Of a stretch of 64,000 nucleotides of DNA, positions 46,005-56,700 are shown piece by piece. This DNA comes from Doryteuthis pealeii (taxonomy: Eukaryota; Mollusca; Cephalopoda; Myopsida; Loliginidae). Every line of letters begins with the position of its first letter. Position 1 is the first letter of the stretch. The notes below the pieces were generated by a model, which was not told where the DNA came from, ran no database searches, and saw only the letters and a program-made list of their open reading frames with translations. Position numbers and translations under genes: made by a program. The DNA lies in the NCBI GenBank assembly GCA_023376005.1, contig CM042143.1, positions 80,056,991 through 80,120,990 of the forward strand. The letters are read 5' to 3'.

Positions 46005-46310
46005 TCACTCAAAATAACTGCCATTAGCGTCGATCACGGCCTCAATCCTACTTCGGAACCGGGAGCAAGCTGATGTGACTGTTTTCCCTGGAAGGGTCTC
46101 AAAAACTACCTTAATTCTGTCGATTAACTGGGCATTTGTAGCACGGCGATTGGTGTCTTTCTCAACAGCGCCACATACATAATAATCCATGGGGTTAAGA
46201 TTTGAGGAGTTCGGAGGCCAAACATTGCGACTGGTGTCGTCGTAAAAATTCGCCGACGACCGTTTTGGACTTTTCCCAACGGCAATAATTGTATAATTTT
46301 TTTTTCGCAA
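46005..46310 (-). pseudogene. Tc1/mariner-type transposase C-terminal relic
   Basis: The frame begins at an arbitrary ATG (46310), and from about residue 31 shows WPPNSSNLNPMDYYV, the signature around the third catalytic acidic residue of the IS630/Tc1/mariner superfamily (Asp at about residue 42). Next come VEKDTNRRATN and the usual C-terminal IDRIKVVFETL and RFRSRIEAVI helices before the stop. The two earlier catalytic Asp residues and the DNA-binding domain are missing: the family is usually 340-350 residues and only about 70 residues are conserved here. A TA run lies on each side and no terminal inverted repeats are evident. Non-functional fragment of a cut-and-paste transposon. Confidence 0.8.
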
Positions 46311-46403
46311 TTGTCTTTAATTAAGCAATTTCTTAATTCATTACAACTAACCCTGATGATCCTTTTTGGTGAAACTTACGTAGGTTATCTATCTATACCT
46401 TTC

Positions 46404-46451
<48 letters not shown>

Positions 46452-46577
46452 GACGGTTTTATTACATAATTGCATTATGCATATATAAATATGAACATGG
46501 CAAAATGAGGATGAACTGAGGATGAATAAAGAATAATTAAAAGAATCCCATTTATCATTCTTCAGACACAAAAACTT

Positions 46578-46640
46578 GTGTCAGGGTTAAACAAGGGTAT
46601 GTCAGGGTTAAACAAGGGTATGTCCGGGTCAAATAAGGGT
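46578..46640. repeat. 20-bp tandem repeat, 3 copies
   Basis: 'gtcagggttaaacaagggta' three times, the last diverged (gtccgggtcaaataagggtg). Confidence 0.9.
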
Positions 46641-46804
46641 GTGCCTGTCTCTTTGTAATTAACATATTATTAATACAGCATTGAATATTGAATGTTCTCA
46701 CCTCACATTATTTTACGCTTCTTGCTTTTGGGAAACGTTGCAGAATTTATTTTTGTTTTGTAATAGTTTGGCAACAGACCACAGCAAAATCCAAAGATGG
46801 AACA

Positions 46805-47045
46805 TCGTTCCGTCATCAGGGCTTAATATATCTCCTGCAGAAGGGTAAGGCACCCCCCCCCAAAAAAAAGGAGTGTTCTGGGTTTTACACTAAACTAAGA
46901 TTCCAGTTCTGGAGATCTTGGGTGTGTGGGGTACCTCTTTATTGCCACTACTCCCAGGTCCACTCGGACCCAGAGTGATAGTACCTATTAGGGTCCTATC
47001 TAGGAGTCAAATAGATACCTTTAAAAATTATTCTTGTTCGATAGG
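46805..47045 (+). repeat. SINE-A copy, no 3' tail
   Basis: 'tctcctgcagaagggtaagg', 'gattccagttctggag', 'gccactactcccaggtcc' and 'ttcttgttcgataggaatg'. The middle lacks the 'gcatctgatggtgag' block. Ends without the YCAAT tail. Confidence 0.8.
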
Positions 47046-47465
47046 AATGAAAAAAACATAGGAGGCCCAATGTTATTTAGAGTGACATAATTCTATTTCG
47101 TAGGATTCTATAGTTCAGGACTTACTTACTTACTTTAAGTCCTTTACAACTGGTCAAGGATGGCGGTCAGAAACGTAACAATGGCTTTGGCATTAAATAA
47201 ACCATGAAAGTTGATATGGCATTAAAGAAACCAAACCAAACCACTGTTAATACTGATAGATATTTGATTTGACTTTCTTTTTCTAAAGGAAAACATATCG
47301 AAATCTCAGTACCACGTATCATCGGGTTGGGGTCTGGGGATTTCATTTCTATTTTTCTAGCCGAAATGTTAAAGGTTTCACGGCAAGAAAGGTATTCAGC
47401 CTCGAGTGAAATCTTTAAGGAAGTCTTTAACACATTGCTAAACACCAAATGTGAAAAGCAGATAT

Positions 47466-47600
47466 TCAATAGGACCGTGTGCAAAAAACATAGGAAATAA
47501 GTGCACAAAAACGTAAATATAACCGTACAATAAGCGCGATTCCCTAACTTCTGGGTATTAAATAATCCTAGCTGAGTTGATATGCCGTTAAAATCAAAGA
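47466..47600 (+). repeat. SINE-A 3' half
   Basis: 'tattcaataggaccgtgtgc', 'acaataagcgcgattcccta' and 'gagttgatatgccgttaaaa'. It begins almost exactly where the copy at 46805-47045 ends, so the two may be halves of one SINE split by about 420 bp, which itself contains a SINE tail ending 'aaaccaaaccaaacc' near 47220. Confidence 0.75.
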
Positions 47601-47897
47601 TAGAATAGCAATTTCTAAACGACTGATTTTAAAAGTATATAGTAATACTAATTAAAAGATTTCAATATCTCAACCAATATAATAAATAAACTAAATTATA
47701 GATATTTACATAAACCTACAAGTCGAAGGGCAAATGGGGGTAAGTTCTCCCTCCCTATACAGACAAAACCGTGTGGAAAATTTGGACAGAACTAGAAGAA
47801 ATTGGCACTTGTGTTTTTCATCTGTGTAAAATTACAATTGACAGTGCGTTTGGGAACAAAAAAGTTGTAAGAAAAGGATGGGAAAAGCCAGTAAAAT

Positions 47898-47898
<1 letters not shown>

Positions 47899-47955
<57 letters not shown>

Positions 47956-48400
47956 CGAAAGTGTAAAAAAAATAGAAAGAGAGAAAAAGAGAAATAATGA
48001 AAAGAGTAACAGAAAAAAGAAAGAACGAAAAAAACATAAGAGAAAGAGAAAGAATATAGAAAAAAAACGTAAGAGATAAAGAAAAATAAAGCGAAAAAGA
48101 AAATAATAAGAACGTGAGGGTTAAAGAAAAAGAGAAAGAAATAGAAAGAATATAAGAGATAAAGATTGAAGAGAAAGAAAAGAAAAGAAAAAGAGAATTA
48201 ATGTAAAGAGAAAGAAATAGGAGCAAAGAGAAGTTGTTAATGAAAGGAAGCAATTAAGAGAGAGAGGGGGGAGAGATGGGGAGAGAAAGAAAGATAGATT
48301 GCGAGAGGGGGAGAAACGGAGCTGTTTGAAGTTATGTGTGAAGGAAGATGGGGAAAGTTGAATCGAGAATCGAGCAAAGAGAAAGCGAAGTGCTTTACTG
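47899..48400. repeat. (GA)n and purine-rich region
   Basis: GA run at 47899-47951 followed by about 450 bases of imperfect AAAGAG/GAAA. Minus-strand open frames of 113-156 codons here are Phe/Ser/Leu low-complexity shadows. Confidence 0.9.
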
Positions 48401-48953
48401 CACACGCGCATGCATGCGTGTGTATGTGTATGTACGCATGTGAACGCGTTCATGATATTGCGTATGCACATGCGTGTCGGCTTGTCTGTCAAAATCTTGC
48501 AAAACACCCATAATTCCAAGCACACAATGACACAAGTTGGGCAATGAGTGATGGATTCGTGAATTAACCATGATGACTTGGAAGAAGACATTAACAGGCC
48601 TGGAAGTAATTAACACCAGCATGTAGGCCCGTGGAAGCAGTAAGGTCAAACTCAAGTCCATATTTGACAGATGAAGTCTATAGCATTTGGCTGGACACTG
48701 ACCCTGTAGCAAGACCAGGTGACCGCGGTGACTTATTCGGTTACAAGCCAAAAACGAGACTTGTTATGTGTGATTGTTTCTCGTACAACCAAAGAGAACT
48801 GGTTTACAGAGGCCAACATAACAAAGAGAAGTCGTATAACGTCGAAGAACAATAAAGATACTTCTAATAATAGGAATAAAAATAAAAGTAACAGAAATTA
48901 GTAAGATATGAGAGAAGTTCACAAAATTGATAAATTGAAAAACACACACCTTT

Positions 48954-49352
48954 AGTATTATCTGCGTTATTCGGACTGTTGTCCTCATCTTCATTGTTGT
49001 CTGTACAACATTTCGGCCGATGTGTCCTCCGACCTTCTTCAGGTATTTTTTTGTCGGACTCGGAACCTTCTTGTCGTAATCAGGAGCCATCAAGGGCGGC
49101 AGTAACATAGAATAATAATTAACACAGTTTAACGCCTCTACCCCAGCTATGGTTAGCGGAATGAGAACGGGATACCCCCGTGGACTGAATAAAGGGTTAG
49201 GTTCAAAGTTCCGTGATGGCTCCAATTACGACAAGAAGGTTCCCGAGTCCGAAAAGAAATACCTGAAGAAGGCCGGAGGGCACATCGGCCGAAACGTTGT
49301 ACAGATAACAATAAAATGGGGACAATAGTCCGAATAACGCAGGTAATACTAT
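48954..49352. mobile_element. Foldback element with ~138-bp inverted arms
   Basis: The left arm (48954-49091) and right arm (49213-49352) are near-perfect reverse complements around a ~120-bp spacer ('acatagaataataattaac', 'gggatacccccgtggactga'). Each arm carries 'ctgaagaagg', a stem GGCCG/CGGCC and 'gaaacgttgt', resembling a hammerhead core with one extra A before stem II. No coding capacity. Related copies: 19908-20285 and, more distantly, 53950-54211 and 56600-56700. Confidence 0.8.
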
Positions 49353-49454
49353 CATCAAGTCTCATCTCAAACATTCAGAGAAACACACACCTTATTTATA
49401 GTAAATCAAAATATATGTAATGCTTTCAAAGCCGTATTAAGACTTGTAGACTGT

Positions 49455-49665
49455 AGAGACACGTTTAGCATAATGGTTATCGTTGTAGGACGAGGCTATT
49501 TGTATTTCACTTCGTGCTAATGACCTTGACAAAGGCATGAATCCATTTCTTTTCCTCAACAGCTTTGGGTAAATAGTAGGGCAGACTGAGCTCTGAATTT
49601 AAACTAGTTTTACTCTACTTAAGAATTGATCTTGTGTCACATTCTCGCAAAATTTAGCCTTTAGA
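49455..49665 (+). repeat. SINE-B copy, internal deletion
   Basis: 'gtttagcataatggttatcg' head, then directly 'atttgtatttcacttcgtgc' (the B box is deleted), 'agtagggcagactgagctc' and 'gatcttgtgtcacattc'. Confidence 0.75.
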
Positions 49666-50089
49666 AAACGAGGATTTTTAGTGTATTTTAATAGACGATC
49701 TTTGATACTATTTCCTCTAACAATGGTGCAAGTAAAAGATCTAATTTTTGGTATCAGTATTCAGTATACTAACACACAACTTCCGCATAGATGGCCAATT
49801 TGATATTTTTTAAAGTGAAAAATCGACCTACCCTAGTCTACATGCTTTAAAATCTTTAATCTTGAAGAAACCACTTTCTCCAGTCGCATTAGTTACCATT
49901 AAATAAATCCGTAGTACTATTCCAACATTAGTAAATGTAGAAGTTAATCTAGTGTTTACTACAACGGTGTTTATGTTAGAAACATGCAGTACTCATACTT
50001 TGATTCTGCATTCACAAAGAAAATAATGTAATCTCTAGAGTACCACATCCTCAGCAGGCGGAGTCCCCTATACAGCAATCCCAATGTGG

Positions 50090-50375
50090 AGGCGCGTGGT
50101 CTAGTGGTTAGAGTCGTAGGAAATGAACTCGTCAACGCGAGTTCAATTCCTGGTCGAAGCTGTTGGAATTTCACATGGCGCTAATACCCTTGGGAAAGGT
50201 ATGAATCCAATTCTCCCTCCAGCTATGGATAAATAGCAGGGCAGACTGGACTCTTTAACCATGGCTAGGTAACCAGTCTAGGAGAAGGAAAAACTCTAAA
50301 TTCAAACCTGTTAAACTCCGCTTAAGAAATTGACCCTGTGTCGCATCCTGCTCGTGCGGAGGGGTTGGTAGATAT
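50090..50375 (+). repeat. SINE-B copy, reference-quality
   Basis: The tRNA-like head 'gcgtggtctagtggttagag' (A box) and 'gcgagttcaattcctgg' (B box, about 50138-50154) are followed by a body of about 220 bases with 'tttcacatggcgctaatacc', 'gcagggcagactggactct', 'ggtaaccagtctaggagaag' and the end 'tgcggaggggttggtaga'. A Pol III retroposon; about eleven copies in the window. Confidence 0.85.
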
Positions 50376-51125
50376 ATATATATACAGCAATCCCAAAAAC
50401 CCATACCCTTAATCCGGTATTAAGTGATCAAGCATATAATTTTTTTTATTAGTGACGCAATTACCAAGGGGATTAGACTATATCTTTATTATAGCAATGT
50501 TTTTACTGGCTTTTCATGGTCATTATCATTTTGTGACATTATTAACAATGATATTCTTTTATAGTTTTAGTTGATAATACATTTATCAACTTTTTAGTCG
50601 TACTGTATTTGAATTATGCGATAGACGGGAATCATTAATGGTCTGAATACATTGTTTGATGTTGGTGAGTTTCGGACAAGATCTTCTCATAAAATTACGA
50701 TATTTCCATTCATCTCCTATTGACTGCAGTCGCTGAGAAATTACTCCGATGGCAAAGTAAAGAAAAATAAACATATTCTTACTTGATAAACAACTAATAC
50801 ACCAATCTTGTGACAAGACTATTTTCTAAGCAGATTTGTGTCCATTAGACGGACATCAACTGATTTGATGTGATCGATTCTCAATGACAACATTTCTATT
50901 CAAGAAGTATTGTTTTTTTATGTGGTTGTTTCCCTTTTATTAATGGTCTTTTGATTTTCAAGACAATAAATACAAGGTCAATCTGGTGCAATGTTTTCCA
51001 AAGTGGGTTCGGTGAAATCCCAGGGTTCCACAAAAAATCTGGGATAAAACCGGTCGGGATTTATAACAGATTAATAAAAATTTATTTACCAACGTTCATG
51101 TGTTGATTTTTTTCTCACACGTACA

Positions 51126-51146
51126 CACACACACACACACACACAC

Positions 51147-51201
<55 letters not shown>

Positions 51202-51261
51202 CACACACACACACAGAGAGAGACAGAGAGACACACAGAGACACACATATATATATATTAG
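51126..51261. repeat. (CA)n(GA)n compound microsatellite
   Basis: CA, GA, then alternating GACAGAGAGACACA blocks and a final TA run. The 50380-51125 interval has no recognisable gene or element. Confidence 0.95.
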
Positions 51262-51352
51262 TTAGAATTTAACGCTAAAAGAGCACATATTTCGTAAAAT
51301 ATCTTCACAAAATATCACAATACAGTATCAATTACAAAAAATAAGATGTAGA

Positions 51353-51480
51353 AAATGTAAAAGTAAGGTAGGGTAAAAGTCACGACTCAGATTTCACGGT
51401 TATAATCATCAGGTGAATTGGTAATTCACTCACCCGTGAAACTAAGTCGTGAGTTTCTACCAAGTCTTGCTTTTACATTC
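51353..51480. mobile_element. Foldback element, ~47-bp arms
   Basis: 'aatgtaaaagtaagg' to 'cacgactcagatttcacgg' (51353-51399) is inverted at 51433-51480. The inner loop contains 'gtgaattggtaattcac', itself a hairpin. The minus strand shows CTGATGA then 'ttataaccgtgaaa', the two halves of a hammerhead core, but with no convincing stem II. Confidence 0.65.
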
Positions 51481-51499
51481 TCTCTCTCCCTCATATGAA

Positions 51500-51545
51500 C
51501 CTGCGAGACTAGCTTGTTAACCATTACACCACGATTGACCCCGCA
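51500..51545 (-). repeat. SINE-C head fragment, minus strand
   Basis: 'gcgagactagcttgttaacc' and 'attacaccacgattgacc' match 36395-36480. Confidence 0.6.
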
Positions 51546-51949
51546 TATATATATATATATATGGCGAAGGCGAACACACACTGACTGTAGTAAAAACGCA
51601 AACAAATTTTCAATAAAAAAAAAGAATAAATTAGTTTTTTTGTACTCAGTGTTATTAGTCTATCAACAAATGTAACAGCATGCTTATCAACTGCAGTTCT
51701 TCTGGTAAACGTACAGACTGTTCAGTGTTGCTGATAGCCACACTGACCCTTTTAGTCTGAAGTGTGCCTATTGTTAATTTTACATATAACAATATGCTTG
51801 CTGCTACTGCCGTTAATTCCACTCGAGGCGTTTGTAGCAATTTGCGCAGAAATTCCTACAGAATCAGTGAAAAGGATTTAAAATTAAACATCTGGAGAGA
51901 GAAAGAAAATCATATATATAGCAAATAACAAACGTAACTGCGATGGATA

Positions 51950-51950
<1 letters not shown>

Positions 51951-51988
<38 letters not shown>
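51951..51988. repeat. (TA)n microsatellite
   Basis: TA run; another is at 52149-52195. Confidence 0.95.
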
Positions 51989-51991
<3 letters not shown>

Positions 51992-52084
51992 TCAAAAAGT
52001 TACTACCACGTTGTCATTGCAGTAGCATAAGTAGTTAATCCAAAGTATAAGTATATATAATATTAGCTACCTATATTTATTTAG

Positions 52085-52145
52085 TTCTCCTGGGGAAGGT
52101 GTACCTTGAACACCGAAACCGTTGTAGAGATAAAAACTTTTCTAC

Positions 52146-52148
<3 letters not shown>
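52085..52148 (+). ncRNA. Hammerhead-like relic
   Basis: 'ctcctggggaagg' then stem GGTGT/ACACC around ACCTTGA, 'gaaacc' and 'gttgtagagataaaaactttt' with 'ctacaac' as a possible hairpin. The core reads CTGGGGAA instead of CTGANGA, so it is probably inactive. Confidence 0.4.
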
Positions 52149-52198
<50 letters not shown>

Positions 52199-52597
52199 CT
52201 TATTTAAAAGATGTAACAAAAATAGTGTGTTTTGAGGGGGTGCTGGAACAGATTAATTGCATTTCAGTTTATTTCAATTGGAAAAATTGATTTGATATAC
52301 GAGGAAATTGAGTTACGAGTAGAACGAATTAAACTTGTAAGTCAAGGTAACACTGTATAAATAGATTTCTTTCAACATTCTTATAATCCAGTCATTTTTT
52401 TTTTCATCGAAAAATTATTTTCTTTACCTTTTCTTCTTTTTCTCCTGATATATTTCTCTCTGTTTCACCATCTCTTTCTTTCATCTAAATTTGACTCAAC
52501 AGAATTTTCATTCACTTGCAAATTGGACTAGATGTTCCTTTATTCTTAATGCGGAGAAATGGGGGTTGCCATGCTGACTTATGATGTGTTGGTAAAA

Positions 52598-52802
52598 GAT
52601 TTTTCTTCTCTTCGATCGGTTGCCGTACCAATGCTAAAGAGCCCTGCCTGTCCAACAATTTACCAGTAGCAGTGGGGAGAAGAGATGGATTCGTGTTTTT
52701 CACTGTGACATTAACGAGAAGTGAAACGTAAACAGCTTCATCAGAATTTGAACTCGGATCGCTGATTTCATTTTCCTCGACCATTATGTATCCCACCGCC
52801 TC
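52598..52802 (-). repeat. SINE-B copy, diverged, minus strand
   Basis: The minus strand reads 'cgatccgagttcaaattctg', 'gaagctgtttacgtttcac', 'cttctcgttaatgtcac' and 'ggacaggcagggctcttta', matching SINE-B block by block with numerous substitutions. The 94-codon frame over it (52512-52796) is a by-product. Confidence 0.7.
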
Positions 52803-53483
52803 CTAAGTTATGTTATACTAACACCTATTTCGTTTATCAGTTTCCGGTGTACAAAACATTCTTTTTTATATAGAAATTATCACAAGAGAAGTCATATTAA
52901 AAATACGAATGCCTACTTTCGCTTTCACTATCACTTTCGACTGAGCTCTTGTGAAGTGTACATTGCCGCTACCACGTTCAGAAATCACTCGTTTCGTTAT
53001 TCGCGTATCTTTTACATTTGAGTGAAAGAAACATTTGTTGAGAGCCACCGTCTGACAGCTGTGACGAGACCTCTTTGTACTAAATATCAGAAGCAAAGGA
53101 GGCAGAGAGAAAGTAAGAAAAGGGCGAAAAGAAAGTTTGAGGAAGGAGCAAGTGGCAAAAGAAAGCAAGCAAAGGTGATGGTATGGAAAAGAGAGGGGGC
53201 AAAAGTTAAGAAACTCTACAAAAAGAAAGAGTGAAAAAAGAAATAGGAAATAAGTAAAAGAAAAATAAACAGAAAAAAAGAAAGAAAAGAGGGTTCAACT
53301 TAAATTCGATGGTCCCGGTTAGAATGTAGTTTTCACGCAGTTTCGGCGGTATTCTTTTTGTATTTAGTGACTCTTTTAGAAAATATCTTTTAAAAAATAA
53401 TTTAATTAAATACAAAACAAGAACAAAGTTTATATGTATTGTTTCTTTTTTGGAATGACTGTGGCTACTTATGAATATAACTA

Positions 53484-53850
53484 GCCCTGTCGGTGGGGCT
53501 TAGAATATGCAGACTATATCCTTTGCAGAGGTGTAAGACCACACACACACACACAACAAAAAAATGAATGTCTTGGATAGGACACTAAACTGCATCTGAG
53601 GATGAGAGTGTGAAGTACCCTTCATTACTCTCAGGTCCACTTTGTTAGGGTCCCATATATGAATAATATATAATTTAAAATATTCGTATTCTATAAGAAA
53701 CATGCGCAAAAAAGAAAACCCTTAAGAAACATGCGCAAAAAAGAAAGCCCTTAAGAAATAAGTACACAAAAAATGTAAGTACCAACGTACAATGAACGTG
53801 ATTCCCTAACCTCTAGGTATAAAATAACCCTAAATTTATGCCATTAGACG
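53484..53850 (+). repeat. SINE-A copy with internal deletions
   Basis: Starts 'gccctgtcggtggggcttag', lacks the middle 'ccagttctgg' block, repeats 'aaacatgcgcaaaaaagaaa' twice near 53700-53745 and ends 'taaaataaccctaaatttatgcc' (without the full tail). Confidence 0.8.
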
Positions 53851-53949
53851 ATGCACCTGTTGTTGGTTTTTAGTGTTTGCAACAAAATCGTGTAAAGATA
53901 ATTATTCGTCACTCATGTAATTAGACACTCATCATAATAATGAATGTGT

Positions 53950-54211
53950 TTGGACGAGTGTCCTCATCTTGATTGTTATTATAATTACAACTTTTCGACG
54001 GTGGTACCTCCGTCCGTCTTCGGGTGTTTGTTGTAAATTTCTGAGAATTTCGAACAAAAGACTGATTTTATTCAATTCACAAGAGTAGATTGTTTTTATT
54101 CCACAGTCCATATTCAGGACATCCCGATTACGACAGAGAAAGAAGACCAGAGTGTACAACGGCTGAAAGGTTTTGATTATAATAATAACGAAGATAAAGA
54201 AACCAGTCCTA
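53950..54211. mobile_element. Foldback-like element, diverged
   Basis: 'gtcctcatcttgattgttat' and 'acaacttttcgacggtgg' on the left are mirrored by 'gtacaacggctgaaagg' and 'aataacgaagataaagaaac' on the right. Central sequence differs from that of 48954-49352. On the minus strand 'cccgaagacgg' with 'ccgtcgaaaagttg' is the decayed hammerhead-like motif. Confidence 0.6.
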
Positions 54212-54436
54212 GTGTACCAGTGACTAATAACGATAATTCCTCATCTCAGAGATTCAGACAGAAATTGATTAATCATGATGATCAAATGATGTGTCGGTAC
54301 TGTTTTCTTTTACCTGATTATTGTAATAAAATTCTTCTTATTTTTTCATTGTAAAACATAACAAACTTAGGGAAATTTTGTAACTTTTTCTTTTAATGAA
54401 CCAGTAATATATAGTGAATAGATAAATAAAAAAAGT

Positions 54437-54461
54437 AAAAAAAAAAAAAAAAAAAAAAAAG
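54437..54461 (+). repeat. Poly-A tract
   Basis: A run of about 24 bases. The surrounding 54215-55180 region has no recognisable element or gene. Confidence 0.9.
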
Positions 54462-55172
54462 GTAAAGGGCGATCTATAAGAGGTATTAGGTACCAATACC
54501 AGGTAAACGATAAGACTTAAGGGCTATAATAGGTAATATGTACGAGGATCATTCAATAAATAAGGTGAATTTTTGCCTAAGGAGTTGGCAATAGTAAGTA
54601 CTGTTTACAGTTGCACTTCTTTCAAGGAAATAATTAGTGATTGTTCCTTTTATGTCCCAGAACATTGTCAGCATGGCCTTATTTACTGACCGCCGAGCCC
54701 AGAACTTTTTCTTTAACAGAAAATCAGTGTTTTTCCACTTTATGAATTGTCTTTTAGGTCCAGACTCGTAGTGGTAGATCCATGTTGAGTCCATTTGTAA
54801 ACATTTATTGATCTATAGATTATTTTTTTTACTAAAAGCATGCTTCACCGTACACATCACACATTATACTGTACATTTCACATGGTTTGCATTACTCAGA
54901 TACTAAGAATCTGATGACAGACCTCTGATTAAGTCTGGAGCACTGTTTGATCTGCCCCGATTTTGTATAGCCTCAAAACAAATATTTTTTGTGAGATTAA
55001 AATATTTTTTGCTATAAACCAATTCCAACAATGCGGAGTTTACATTTATAGTTAAAAAAAAAATACCCCCCCCCCCATATTATTTTGCTTTTTTTCATAT
55101 TTTAATCCCCTTATTTATTGAATGAGTCTCGTATTTTTGCAATATGAGCTGCCTGTCGGGCCTTCTGCAAAG

Positions 55173-55186
<14 letters not shown>

Positions 55187-55251
<65 letters not shown>

Positions 55252-55252
55252 A
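55187..55252. repeat. (TA)n(GT)n compound microsatellite
   Basis: TA to about 55228 then GT to about 55251. A further (GT)n run is at 55417-55450. Confidence 0.95.
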
Positions 55253-55415
55253 ACGGTTTGTGTTGAGAATCTGGACGGGCCTGTTGGCGTCTCACTTCGC
55301 GCTAATGGCCTTGGAAAAAACGTCATGGGTAAGCGTGGCAGGCTAAGAGCTATTACTCCCCATATCTCACAGACCGTGACGAAGACCCACATCCTACAGT
55401 ATGATGAGAAACAGG

Positions 55416-55456
<41 letters not shown>

Positions 55457-55947
55457 GTTGATTTCAAATGTAATTTAACACCCAGTCCCAAGGGTACGAT
55501 AAAGACATTTAGGATCACTGCTAAATGGTTTGCTAAAAAGTTTTTTTTTTAATATTTTATCGTCTTTCATCCCTCATAAAGAAATCGCAATCATTTGCAT
55601 CTCTTTGCTTTTTTTAAATTTTACTTGGTTTGACAAATCTATTCTTATTCGTGGGGCAATTCATTGACAGCTGCTGATTTTTATACTCTATTATTTAAAT
55701 TGGGATTCGGCTAAATTGTTTTAGAAATCAAAAGGTGAATTTTTTTTTGCCATGCCCCATTTAATCACCCCCAAAATCCTGATGTCCCCACCCCATGTGG
55801 TAATATATAATTCTTATAATTTAAAAAGTGAACTCCGTTTGAACTGAAGTAGTTTAAAACGCCAATACCTTGGTTTAAACAAGCTTCTAAAGAACAAGCC
55901 ATCTATGAAAAGTCAAAATGAAATAAACATTTATTTTAGAAAATAAA

Positions 55948-56045
55948 CCAGGCTGTTTGTATTTCACATAGTGCTAATACCATTGGGAATGAATCCAACT
56001 ATTCTCCCTCCAGTTATGGGTAAATAGTAGGGCAGACTGGGCCAA
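55948..56045 (+). repeat. SINE-B middle fragment
   Basis: 'aggctgtttgtatttcacat', 'agtgctaataccattggga' and 'aaatagtagggcagactggg', ending abruptly where LINE-like sequence begins. Head and 3' end absent. Confidence 0.75.
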
Positions 56046-56047
56046 AC

Positions 56048-56226
56048 CAGGTTATAAGATATCCATTTACACATGGACAAACTAGTGTTGGCCAACCAAC
56101 AAAATTACATTAACCAGCTCTGTATGGACACTGGATTCCGGCTAGAGGACCTATCAAGAGTGATTGCCAATAGGGAAAGATCATGAGATAGAGTCAACAA
56201 AATCCAGGCTTTCAGCATGTCTTGAT
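56048..56226 (+). pseudogene. LINE C-terminal relic, second copy
   Basis: In one frame it reads NYINQLCMDTGFRLEDLSR from about 56103 and VIANRERS before an in-frame TGA where Trp is expected, then DRVNKIQAF. It is homologous to the terminal part of 24558-24976. The upstream part is frameshifted. A severely 5'-truncated non-LTR retrotransposon. Confidence 0.75.
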
Positions 56227-56229
56227 GAT

Positions 56230-56305
56230 GATTAGGATTGGTTGGTTGGTTGGTTGGGTTTTAAGGTATGTCAACCCCATTGGGATATTTAATGCTGAAG
56301 ACCTT
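56230..56305 (-). repeat. SINE-A 3' fragment, minus strand
   Basis: A tail in the form 'ttggttggttggttggttgg' followed by 'taaggtatgtcaaccccatt'. It abuts the LINE fragment. Confidence 0.65.
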
Positions 56306-56493
56306 TTGTTTTATTCATTCTTGTCAGGTATTCATTTATTTTTTTAAAACACATTTAATGAATTTTTTTTAGGAAAAATGAATTCAATACATGTAAAATA
56401 CACAATAAACGAAATCACAACTAAAAATAACAAAGAATACACTTAATTTATCTTTAACTCTGTAATTATATGAATATGGTATTTATAATCTGA

Positions 56494-56579
56494 GAAATCA
56501 TTTTGAATAGTTTGACTGTTGATCAAAAAGTTCCTTGACGCCTTGTTTGATCAACAGTGAAACTATTCAAAATGATTTC
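56494..56579. repeat. 34-bp-stem hairpin, pre-miRNA-sized
   Basis: 'gaaatcattttgaatagttt' and 'gactgttgatcaaa' (56494-56527) pair with 56546-56579 with a single mismatch, around an 18-base loop. Total 86 bases. Confidence 0.85.
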
Positions 56580-56599
56580 CAGGTTGAGTCATTGCTATA

Positions 56600-56700
56600 C
56601 TCGGATACACAGGGAACACCCGAGGAAGACCGGAGGACATAGCGGTCAAAACGTTGTATTTATTATATATAAACACAATAAAGATGAGAACAGTCCCAAA
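56600..56700 (+). repeat. Foldback-arm fragment
   Basis: 'cccgaggaagaccggaggac', 'tagcggtcaaaacgttg' and 'acacaataaagatgagaaca' parallel the right arm of 48954-49352. No left arm is present. Confidence 0.6.

Noticed and set aside
46340..46385. 'ctgatgatcctttttggtgaaac' as a hammerhead
   Set aside because: The two core halves are present but stem II has only two pairs and no stem I is visible.
46578..46640. gggttaaacaaggg repeats as interstitial telomere sequence
   Set aside because: The unit is 20 bp and does not contain tandem TTAGGG.
47792..48591. Overlapping minus-strand frames of 113-156 codons
   Set aside because: Phe/Ser/Leu-rich shadows of (GA)n and GAAA repeats, not membrane proteins.
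52512..52796. 94-codon minus frame without low complexity
   Set aside because: It falls on a diverged SINE-B copy, which explains the sequence better.
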